Source of the DNA: Victivallis sp. Marseille-Q1083
GTDB taxonomy: Bacteria; Verrucomicrobiota; Lentisphaeria; Victivallales; Victivallaceae
Direction: 5' to 3'
Length of the DNA: 64,000 nucleotides
Assembly: GCF_903645315.1 (NCBI RefSeq)
Contig: NZ_CAHJXL010000002.1
Coordinates: forward strand, 546,934-610,933
How positions within the stretch are numbered: the first letter of the stretch is position 1; each line of letters begins with the position of its first letter. Below, piece after piece: positions 26,287-34,451 of this stretch. The position numbers were made by a program, and so were the translations under genes. Under the pieces are notes generated by a model that saw nothing but the letters and a program-made list of their open reading frames with translations, was not told the origin of the DNA and made no database searches.

Positions 26287-29200
26287 TTTTCATCCTCCCG
26301 ATCAAGTTCTTCAATGCATGCCAACAATGCAGCTCGGGTAACAGCGGTATTTTGACCTTGCGGGAATTGTTTTTTCAAAACCGATTTGAGTTGTTCGACC
26401 TGCTTCTGTTCTGCCTTTGTTAAAACTCCGCTGCTTTTTGCGTAAGGGCGGTATGCCTCAAGGAACAACTGAGCTTTTCCTGCGGCAATACCCGGAAAGT
26501 TTTTAATATCCAATGAAGTCCAATTTTTCAACGGAACAGATACCATGTATCCCATTACTGCATCAGCCTTATTCCAATCGCCCATTGTATTTGCAACATT
26601 CTGCAGAAACGGAATCAATTCAGTATTTGTTACCTTGGGAGCAAGGAAACAAGCTCTTTCATAGAGCATATTCCAGCCTTCTTGAGAATTTGGCAATTTA
26701 CAGGATTCAAGCAGAATTCCACGCTGAGTTTTCAGCAAATTAGGCAACAGCGCCGCGAGTTCTCCTAAACAATAGTTCAATTGCTTGAAATACTGCTCAA
26801 AGTCAGCATCGTTTCCATCTTCTTCTGAAATCGGAGGTAATCCGAATACCTTCGGCAAATCAACAAACAATAGCTTTTCCGGAGATTTTGCAACATCAAA
26901 TGCTTGGCGGAAATCTCTTGTTTGTTCAGAAACCGCATTGGTGTTTTTTGCATATTTTGAGAGTGATCCCAGCATCTTATACAGATACTTGACGATATCA
27001 CTGACTGCTTGTTCCGTGTGCAGACCATTGGCAAGTCGTTCCACAATTTTTTTACGCATGCCGACAATCTTTGCTCCCGCAATAGCAAAAAGATCAGGAC
27101 GGCGTACAAGCAGTTCAAAATGTGCATCCTGCGGATCAGGCAGGAAAGAGCCTTCTTGATACAAGGTCACTTCTTTACGGTTCAAAACATAAAATGCCGT
27201 AAGAATTATAGGCATAATTCCATCAAGCATACCGTAGGGCGGTGCACTTAACTGCTTGTAAAGATCGTTCAACAATATGGGGTTTTCTGCAGCAAACACC
27301 ATGTTTTCAATTTTTTTCCAACAAGAGTAGAGGTTGGTTGTATTGTCTTTTTCGGGGACTGCCAATTGCCAAATCCCGTCAATTTTTTTGTGTATTCCAG
27401 ACTGATAAAGAAGGCCTTCATAAATACTGCGATCGGGAGGAAAACCGGTAATACCCAAAAATTGTCGTGCAACTGCATCCGGACGATTCAGATGTTTGAT
27501 GAGGTTGTTTCGTGCGGCAGCCGCTTGATTGGAAATAGCTTGTTTGTTGATCATTTCGTTGAGCACACACGGAGAATCCGGATAGAGTGTATCGCAAACT
27601 CTTGAAAGTAAAATAGACACATCTTTACCGCTACTCATTTCCTGTTGTTCGCCGTTCCAAACCCACTTGCAATTGCTGCCCAAAGGAGCCGGGCGTGGAT
27701 CAGTCAGGCTTATCTGCAACTGAGCAACCTTTTGTTTGGCTTCTGCCTGCCGTAAATCAATTTCTCGTTGAGCAATGCGGTCATCACGAAGTTCTTCGGT
27801 ATTGTCAACAATCCATTTCAACCGCTGAACTTCATACAGTGCCGCCCGCAATTCATCGATGTTTTGGGGAATCGCAAAAAGAATTGTTGAGTTTTCTGCC
27901 GACAGTTTTTTACCTTCTTCAATGAAGGTATCCATCGTTGCATCACTACCGGCAAAACAGATCAAAACTTGTCCACAGGCATCTCCAATGCCTTTTTTAT
28001 CACTAAAGACCTGCATTAAATCATCCGGAGAATCAACATAATCTACAGCAAAATAACGCAATGCCCCTGTACGAAAGCTGTGTCTTTTGGCAATAATGGG
28101 GCGTGGCGGCAGGGCGTTTCGCAATGGTTGTGCCAATGCAAAACCGCTTCTGCCAAGAGCTTTATCTGCTCTTTCTGCACACTCAATCAAATCAACATCA
28201 CTACCTTCCCAAACGCAGTAAGAGTCGCTGAATTTTCGATACACCAGAATCGATTGCGTCAGCAATTTCTGTAAATTGCAACTCACCTTACCAAGAGCAT
28301 ACTCAATCAATACTGAAGAAGCTTTTAAGTTGCTTTGCTTGCCAAGCGAACTTAAAACAGCAACAACCTTTACTACAGTTTGCTCCTGATCTGAAAGGTT
28401 TTTACTGTTTAATATATCATTGGCTTCCAAAAATATTTTGCCGTGAGGATGATGGCTCAACTGTGTTTCATAGTTGGTGATAAGGTAATCAAACAACCAG
28501 TCCAATCCCAGAAGGCTTTCTACATCAGCAGAATTTATGAAAGACTGAAAACTATGCGGTTCATTGCTGGCAAGAAATGTAAAGATGGAACGCTCATTTT
28601 GGCCGAAACGCCTAAAAAGCAAAGGTAATGCCAATAATGCCAAAGGATGAATTGGCCACGCTGCAGAAACATATTTGCGGAATTCCTCTAGAGACAATCC
28701 AGAAATCGAATGCAGGGTAAGTGCAATACCTTTACTGATCAGTTCATCAAAATCATTTTTGCAGTAGCCTGAGCGTAATTTTTCATCACGTTCAATAGCA
28801 CCTGCAAGCAACTGTAATTGGGCCGCTGGAGTTTCGATAAAAGACATTGGCGTAAACCGACCCTGTATTTTATTGAACTCATTTTTCGTTTTGACATCGT
28901 GGATATCATCTACATAATTGCCAAAACTTTGGTGCAACATTCCCAAAAACAATATTGGATTTCTCTCGCTGCGCGATGCAGCTTCAGACAAATCCTGCAA
29001 CAGATTGATATCGGTTTCTTTTTTGTTGAAATAGGCTTCTTCAAAGACTTTTCCAAACTCATCAAAAATGAAAAATAATCCTCGATATTCATCTTTTACT
29101 GCAAGTTCAGCGATTTCCTCCACTAAACGAATAGCTGTTTTGGAATCTTTACAAACTCTCAACGCTTCAACTTGCGGAGCAATTTGATCGCGCAAAGGAA

Positions 29201-29621
29201 TTTCCAGTTCATCAAAAGTTTCAGCTAACAAGGTCGCCACAGAAGCACGTCTGGCGGTCACGGGTAAAACAAGAAACCCGTATTTAGAACCATCTGCTCC
29301 AAAAATGTTGTTCCAGAGAGTTTGAGCAAAGTTCTTGTCTACCGCTTTTAATTGTTTCCAAGCATAGCCGCCTTGATCTTGCAACAGATGATAGAGCAAC
29401 AAGCCAAAAGAAGACTTACCTGTACCATAGGGACCTGTTAAGGTGAATGCTCGATCTGTTATATTTTGCGTAAAACTGTCAGAAATTTGCGCCAAGGTTT
29501 GCACTACCAATGGAGTAATAATATAGCCATCCAACCCCTTGGCTCGTTTTAAATCTCGAGCAATATTGACAGAACGTAAAAAGCGCCTGCGAACGCTGAT
29601 AATTTTATTCAAAGGAGTCAT
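26283..29621 (-). CDS. 1112-aa DEFG-type P-loop ATPase (SspC-like)
   Basis: The product is a large ATPase. Walker A is TGPYGTGKSS (62-71) and Walker B is LFFIFDEFGK (182-191). Further on are SERNPILFLGMLHQSF (sensor-like) and long helical C-terminal regions. Its start overlaps the stop of the DUF4007 gene and its stop overlaps the PAPS-reductase-like start, each as ATGA. DUF4007, large ATPase, PAPS-like enzyme is the SspB-C-D order. The DEFG Walker B extension is shared with the operon's last ATPase, suggesting the two are distant paralogs. BrxC is an alternative family, but no other BREX gene is present. The frame is intact. Confidence 0.7.
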   Translation of the reverse strand: MTPLNKIISVRRRFLRSVNIARDLKRAKGLDGYIITPLVVQTLAQISDSFTQNITDRAFTLTGPYGTGKSSFGLLLYHLLQDQGGYAWKQLKAVDKNFAQTLWNNIFGADGSKYGFLVLPVTARRASVATLLAETFDELEIPLRDQIAPQVEALRVCKDSKTAIRLVEEIAELAVKDEYRGLFFIFDEFGKVFEEAYFNKKETDINLLQDLSEAASRSERNPILFLGMLHQSFGNYVDDIHDVKTKNEFNKIQGRFTPMSFIETPAAQLQLLAGAIERDEKLRSGYCKNDFDELISKGIALTLHSISGLSLEEFRKYVSAAWPIHPLALLALPLLFRRFGQNERSIFTFLASNEPHSFQSFINSADVESLLGLDWLFDYLITNYETQLSHHPHGKIFLEANDILNSKNLSDQEQTVVKVVAVLSSLGKQSNLKASSVLIEYALGKVSCNLQKLLTQSILVYRKFSDSYCVWEGSDVDLIECAERADKALGRSGFALAQPLRNALPPRPIIAKRHSFRTGALRYFAVDYVDSPDDLMQVFSDKKGIGDACGQVLICFAGSDATMDTFIEEGKKLSAENSTILFAIPQNIDELRAALYEVQRLKWIVDNTEELRDDRIAQREIDLRQAEAKQKVAQLQISLTDPRPAPLGSNCKWVWNGEQQEMSSGKDVSILLSRVCDTLYPDSPCVLNEMINKQAISNQAAAARNNLIKHLNRPDAVARQFLGITGFPPDRSIYEGLLYQSGIHKKIDGIWQLAVPEKDNTTNLYSCWKKIENMVFAAENPILLNDLYKQLSAPPYGMLDGIMPIILTAFYVLNRKEVTLYQEGSFLPDPQDAHFELLVRRPDLFAIAGAKIVGMRKKIVERLANGLHTEQAVSDIVKYLYKMLGSLSKYAKNTNAVSEQTRDFRQAFDVAKSPEKLLFVDLPKVFGLPPISEEDGNDADFEQYFKQLNYCLGELAALLPNLLKTQRGILLESCKLPNSQEGWNMLYERACFLAPKVTNTELIPFLQNVANTMGDWNKADAVMGYMVSVPLKNWTSLDIKNFPGIAAGKAQLFLEAYRPYAKSSGVLTKAEQKQVEQLKSVLKKQFPQGQNTAVTRAALLACIEELDREDEK

Positions 29622-29768
29622 TTTGTATTCCTCCCGTAATATTTTTTCAGCAGGTCATCTGCATATTGTGATGCACTTTTCTTGCCGTTTACGTCGTAGT
29701 TTATGGTAGCCAGTCCTGCCGTCTCGCTTACAAGAAGTTTTCTTTTTGTTATTTTTTCAAGTTCAACC

Positions 29769-31074
29769 CACTGCTGTCCGGTAAAAAATTCAGCATAGAA
29801 ACTCGTTGAAAAGTTCGAGTTGTTCGGGAGCATTCCAATCCGGCGGCTTCGTAATGGTTTTGCGGTTCAGAGCGAGGACTTCGAGCAGGGAAAGATTCTG
29901 CATAAGCGTCTCGCGGATTCGGTTCGTTAATTCCGAGAGGCTGAGCTTGAATCCATGCAGGAATTTGATGTATGCGACCAAAAGATAATGGATAAGCGCG
30001 ACATAGATTTGCGTCATGACGGCGTTTTCACTGGTTCCAAGAAAGCTCTTGATTTTGAGATTTTGCTTGATCCATTTGAAGAAGATTTCGATCTGCCAAC
30101 GCTGTTTATAAATTCCGGCAATGCTCGCTGCCGCCAGTTTGAAGTTGTTGGTAATGAAGCGGTATGTTTTTCCGGTCGATTCATCCAGGAACTCAATCAG
30201 CCTCAGTTCTCCGGGATATTTTCTTGCTGATTGATATCCGGTAAACCACACGGCTTCATCCCGCAAAACCCCACGTTTTTCATTTGCCTCCCGATGCTGT
30301 CCGAGAAACTCAATTTTTGCATTGTCTTTCAGTCTCGTGACAAAATAAGCCTCGCTGTCCGCAATGTGTTGAAACCAGTTCAGATCATAGTATCCTTTGT
30401 CAAAGGTGTAGATGCTGTCCGGAACGATGATAATGTTCTCTCGTGCCGCTCGAATATCTGCTATTTTCCCGTTGCTCAGCATCACAAAGCAGGGCAGATT
30501 TCCGGATAGATCAAGCTCGGTATGAAGTTTGATAGCACCCTTGTTTTTACGATAATGCGCCCAATCGTAAAGATTTAGGCACAGATCAATCGTCGTGCTG
30601 TCAATCGCGTACAGCGGATTGTGGAATCGGAACTTGTGCGAGGGCGCACATTTCAAAGCCCGGTCAAGAATTTCCTCAAACAACGCCTTGAATATCTCCG
30701 GATCACGTCGATTCATCGCTTCGGACAAGGTCGATTTTGGAACAACCTCCATGCCGAGGTGATACAGCCGATCATGGTTTGCAAGAAGACCGTTTTCAAT
30801 TTCTCGCAAGGAGTCTTTGCCCGTAATTTGCGCGTAAAGGCACGTCAAAAACTGCCGCCATGCGGTAAAATGTTTGCAATAGCGGTCGCCGGATAAGTTT
30901 TCTACGGATTTCTCAAAACGATGTCTCGGTATGAAATTGAAAAGCTGCTGAAAGATGCTACTGTAATGCATTGTCGGGACTTTCTTGTTCAATATTATGG
31001 GTTTGAGCTCTTCTAATATAGAACAAGTCCCGATTTTAACAATCAAGTCCGGAAACTTTTACCGGACAGTAGTG
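29769..31074 (-). mobile_element. IS4-family element, second type (1306 bp)
   Basis: Ends are CACTGCTGTCCGGTAAAA and, inverted, CACTACTGTCCGGTAAAA. The exact 9-bp duplication AGTTCAACC lies at 29760-29768 and 31075-31083. It is inserted in the DUF4007 gene in the same direction as that gene. It is related to, but distinct from, the pair at 9154-12361. Confidence 0.93.
29790..30971 (-). CDS. IS4-family transposase
   Basis: The product is 393 aa, starting MHYSSIFQQLFNFIPRHRFE at 30971; the upstream extension to 31046 overlaps the element end and looks non-coding. It has a DUF4372-like N-terminus and the catalytic residues in AIDSTTIDL, YTFDKGYYDL and YKQRWQIEIFFKWIKQN. It is full length with no frameshift, so probably functional. 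It shares domain order with the transposase at 9253 but low identity. Confidence 0.92.
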   Translation of the reverse strand: MHYSSIFQQLFNFIPRHRFEKSVENLSGDRYCKHFTAWRQFLTCLYAQITGKDSLREIENGLLANHDRLYHLGMEVVPKSTLSEAMNRRDPEIFKALFEEILDRALKCAPSHKFRFHNPLYAIDSTTIDLCLNLYDWAHYRKNKGAIKLHTELDLSGNLPCFVMLSNGKIADIRAARENIIIVPDSIYTFDKGYYDLNWFQHIADSEAYFVTRLKDNAKIEFLGQHREANEKRGVLRDEAVWFTGYQSARKYPGELRLIEFLDESTGKTYRFITNNFKLAAASIAGIYKQRWQIEIFFKWIKQNLKIKSFLGTSENAVMTQIYVALIHYLLVAYIKFLHGFKLSLSELTNRIRETLMQNLSLLEVLALNRKTITKPPDWNAPEQLELFNEFLC

Positions 31075-31883
31075 AGTTCAACCATATAATCCATCAGAAC
31101 ACCTTCATTGAGCTTGAATATTTGACCGGGACTTCCTGCATCATAAAGACAATTCTGGACATTGATACTTGTCTGTCTACCGATTTTTTCAATAAATTTT
31201 AGTATTGCAAAGCCAACAAGCTCTGACGGCAAGTTCTGTTTGCCGCCGATATTAAATCGGTAGAGGTCTTGCTGCGAAGTTCCCTGAATCAATTCCAAAC
31301 TCAAAAACGGGGAGTCAAAATTTTCCTCTCCTGCTTTTGCGCGTGTCCCCGCATAATTGCGTACAAAGCAGTCGATATCGCGTTCAATTGTACTTGCAGA
31401 AACACTGCAAGCGTTGCTTTGGATGGAGTGCTGCAAATCGCGTTTGGTAAACTCAGGTTTATTCCATTTGTAAAAAGCGAAGTGCCAGCTAGACCATGTA
31501 TCTTCAGGGAGCAAGGCTCGTTGCATCAAAGACCAGTGCAGTAACCACAATGTGGCATCATCCTCCAAATACGGATCATTGCCTTCAACAAAATCTTTTT
31601 CCCCAAAAATAAATTTACCAAGAGTGGTAAGTCCCATCAATCCATTGCCGATATCAGTCAACAAACCTGTTTGAGTGCACCAATATTTGATACTCTCAAC
31701 CATATTTTTGCCGACACCAAGTTGAATCAATACATCATCTTCCAAGAAGCCATGTGGATTCTTTTGAATCAATCGAACTCCTTTTTCCAACCACCCGTAA
31801 CGGAAGACAAATGTTTGATGTCCTGAAAATTTATATTTCATATGTAAACCCGTCGTTATTTTTTTCATTTTCCGTCAATATAC

Positions 31884-31962
31884 ATGTGGGCGCGTACCGA
31901 AATCCGCCGGAATTTGAGCATGGGCTCTACCGGACAACCCAAAACGTCCGACAGATATGATT
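31884..31962. repeat. right copy of 80-bp inverted repeat
   Basis: This is the reverse complement of 7201-7280 at about 71 of 80 positions. Its inner end (ATGTGGGCGCGTACCGAAA) is 15 bases upstream of the operon's first possible start codon. The operon promoter must therefore be within this repeat or outside it. Confidence 0.8.
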
Positions 31963-32461
31963 TTATCAGTCGGTTTTGAATTTGAAAATGATGATTTTTC
32001 ATAGGGCATAAAAAAGTTTCCTGCATTGGTTGTGACTTTGAAATCCACGATGAGATCACCTGTTGACCAATTCTTTTCCCTTACGCGTAGGCAATATGAT
32101 CGTATCCGGGTCTAAACATCGTGTTGCAGTCGTTGTTTCCGCCGCAGGAAAGTAAAAGGATCCTCCTTATTGGAAAATCATCATTTATTTACTTGTCCAG
32201 TGCGACATTCGGTATCATAGCCTCCTGTTAGATTGATGAATTTTAAGAACATCTGTAATATATGGGATGTTCGCAACTTTTTCAAATCACATCGTTACAA
32301 TTACTGAAAGAATATTCGCCTTGACAGTGTTCAGCTGCCTCCAATCTATCCCCCGTAAGACAGTAGAGCAGAGATGTTCAAAACAGACGGTTTGGAGATC
32401 GAAAGTCCCTGTTCCAGCAGTGATAAAAGCAGACGTTTTCAGCTTCGTTGCAATAGATAGT
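31963..32461. other. intergenic region without a supported gene
   Basis: About 500 bases between the cassette boundary and the next hairpin. On the minus strand two GGAGG-like sites occur (near 32160 and 32220), but the frames after them are under 15 codons. Base composition and lack of long frames suggest eroded DNA, possibly old transposon sequence. Confidence 0.5.
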
Positions 32462-32500
32462 TGTTCCCACCTGAAGACTGGCGGTCTTCAGGTGGGAACA
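32462..32500. repeat. perfect 17-bp hairpin, 5-base loop
   Basis: TGTTCCCACCTGAAGAC and its exact complement flank TGGCG. No T-run follows, so it is not a classical terminator on the plus strand. It lies 74 bases before the AAA/DUF1703 gene. The form is like the hairpin next to the group II intron at 34412-34449. Confidence 0.7.
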
Positions 32501-32573
32501 GAACTCATCGCAGTCTTGTCGTGTCTATGCTTGAAAATCACCGGAATCGTTGTATAGTAAGATATTGGAGGAT

Positions 32574-34142
32574 ATGACAGTGAAAAGATTGACCAGTTTT
32601 ACATACTCTTTTGAGAAACTCCGTAATGGCGGATGTCTCTATGTTGATAAGACGGAGTCCATCTGGAAGTTGATTCAGCCAACTCAGGAGGGATACTTCC
32701 TGTCACGTCCCCGCCGTTTCGGAAAGTCGTTGACGGTTTCCACTCTCAAAGCGATCTTTGAAGGACGCAGGGAGCTGTTCGACGGCTTGGCGATCTCAAA
32801 GAAAGAATACGACTGGAAACCGTATCCGACTATTCATTTGAGTTTCGGTGACTATAGCGTTGTCTCCGATCCCGTGAAAGAATTGCCTGAATATTTGCAG
32901 ACCAAACTTCAGGAGATCGCATCCGCTTATTCCATTGCGTTGACGAACGCGACTCCGGGACTTTGCTTTGGGGAATTGATTGATGAACTGGCAAAAAATG
33001 ACCAGGTGGCAATTCTCATTGATGAATATGACAAGCCGATTTTGGATAATATAACAAGTTCTCAAATAACGAAAGTCCAGAGAATTTTAAAAGGATTCTT
33101 CAGCGTTCTTAAAGAACGCAATGCCAAAGAACGCTTTCTGTTTATTACCGGTGTCAGCAAGTTTTGTCATGTATCGCTGTTCTCGGACCTCAACAATTTA
33201 ACCGATATTACGATGCACCGCGACTATGCAACGATGTTCGGTTATACGCAAGCGGAACTGGAACACTATTTCAGTGATCGGATCGAAGCAACTGCACAGG
33301 CTCAGAATGTCCCGGTGGAGGAGCTGAAACGGAAGCTCAAGGCGTGGTATGACGGCTACTGTTTCGAGGAGACTTCGGAAACGGTCTACAACCCGGTGTC
33401 CATAGCGAAGTTCTTTGAGAATGACGGCAAGTTCGACAACTACTGGTTCGCCACCGGAACGCCTTCGTTCCTGATGGAGCTTGCCAAAAAGACTGATTTC
33501 AACTTTGAGGATGCGGTATCAAGAGCGGTTCCCGGCGTGACATTCGATGCGTTCGAGATTCCCAATATCGACCCTGTAACGCTGTTGTTGCAGACGGGGT
33601 ATCTGACGATCAAATCCAGCGAGATTCGTTTCAACAAACGCTGGTTCTGGCTCGACTTCCCGAATGAGGAGGTCGCAGAATCTTTCAGTACCTATCTGCT
33701 GAACAGCTACGTAGGCAGAACACAGCGGGAGGTCAGCAGCTTTTCCGCTGATCTGGCGACCGCGTTCCTGGAGGGCAATCTGAATCAGGCGAGGAAGGTT
33801 CTCGAATCGTTCTTTGCCGGAGTGCCTTATACGATCCACAAGAAAAGCGAAGCGACGTTCCAGACTGTCTTCTATGCGATCTTCCGGCTGCTCGGGTTCA
33901 ATGTCGAAGCGGAGTCCTGCACGAACGATGGGCGGATCGATGCGGTTGTCCAGACGGATGATCACATCTATCTGTTTGAGTTCAAGCTGGACGATGACGA
34001 TACCGCGTTGTCGCAGATCAAGGACAAAGCCTACTTCAAGAAGTATCTTCAGTCCTCGAAGAAGATCACGCTGATCGGAGTCAACTTCGATTCGGAGAAA
34101 GGCCAGCTCATCGACTGGCAGACCGAGGATGTCGTAGAGTAG
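32574..34142 (+). CDS. AAA-ATPase-like / PD-(D/E)XK (DUF1703) protein
   Basis: The product is 522 aa from the ATG at 32574, with GGAGG just upstream. A TTG at 32550 also lies in frame, and a GTG at 32580 is better spaced. Residues 10-60 (FEKLRNGGCLYVDKTESI, then FLSRPRRFGKSLTVSTL) are the AAA-ATPase-like domain with Walker A RPRRFGKS; LIDEYDKPILD is Walker B. The C-terminus (DGRIDAVVQTDDHIYLFEFKLD) is the PDDEXK_9 nuclease core with D...E-x-K. These proteins are abundant in gut Bacteroidota and PVC genomes, mostly on mobile DNA. Their biological role is not settled. No partner gene is adjacent. After the stop, about 270 bases to the next hairpin show no supported gene. Confidence 0.85.
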   Translation: MTVKRLTSFTYSFEKLRNGGCLYVDKTESIWKLIQPTQEGYFLSRPRRFGKSLTVSTLKAIFEGRRELFDGLAISKKEYDWKPYPTIHLSFGDYSVVSDPVKELPEYLQTKLQEIASAYSIALTNATPGLCFGELIDELAKNDQVAILIDEYDKPILDNITSSQITKVQRILKGFFSVLKERNAKERFLFITGVSKFCHVSLFSDLNNLTDITMHRDYATMFGYTQAELEHYFSDRIEATAQAQNVPVEELKRKLKAWYDGYCFEETSETVYNPVSIAKFFENDGKFDNYWFATGTPSFLMELAKKTDFNFEDAVSRAVPGVTFDAFEIPNIDPVTLLLQTGYLTIKSSEIRFNKRWFWLDFPNEEVAESFSTYLLNSYVGRTQREVSSFSADLATAFLEGNLNQARKVLESFFAGVPYTIHKKSEATFQTVFYAIFRLLGFNVEAESCTNDGRIDAVVQTDDHIYLFEFKLDDDDTALSQIKDKAYFKKYLQSSKKITLIGVNFDSEKGQLIDWQTEDVVE

Positions 34143-34411
34143 AATATGATACTTGCCTGATTGTGTGGTTTGACTGTAATATATTAATAATAAACAGGTT
34201 ACAATTATTTTATATTTGCTCTCCATGTAGATGTTGATTGTGTAAACCGGGGTAGTTGTCAAGATGGAAGATGCCCTGAAATGACTTACTGGAACAGCTC
34301 ATTTCGATGGTCGTAGGCTACCGGGCAGAGATGGTCAAATCAGCATCGTCAGCAAATCCAGCATCCCTGCTGCACTGGGCATATTCATAGCTTCACCAGA
34401 AACAAATGGTC

Positions 34412-34449
34412 GATCATCAGTTGGAGGCCGTTGCCTCCAACTGATGATC
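34412..34449. terminator. perfect 16-bp hairpin at the intron 5' junction
   Basis: GATCATCAGTTGGAGG and its exact complement flank CCGTTG. The group II intron begins two or three bases later. Without the intron, this hairpin would lie directly after the TAA of the minus-strand gene at 36350-36763, so it was probably that operon's terminator. Confidence 0.75.
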
Positions 34450-34451
34450 TT

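Larger units (their letters stand above)
29618..31868 (-). pseudogene. DUF4007 protein (SspB-like), split by an IS
   Basis: This is the first gene of the operon. The N-terminal part (31075-31868) starts KYKFSGHQTFVFRYGWLEKG, the hallmark opening of DUF4007; translation may begin at 31841 (MKYKF) rather than 31868. The frame is broken by a 1306-bp insertion. Removing it with one 9-bp duplication rejoins DYMVELEKITKRKLL and gives 311 residues ending YADDLLKKYYGRNTK. DUF4007 is, to my recollection, the domain of SspB, the nickase that works with SspC and SspD in single-strand phosphorothioation. Only 16 bases separate its start from the right inverted repeat, so its promoter must lie in or beyond that repeat. 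Loss of this protein would be expected to stop DNA modification. Confidence 0.75.
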
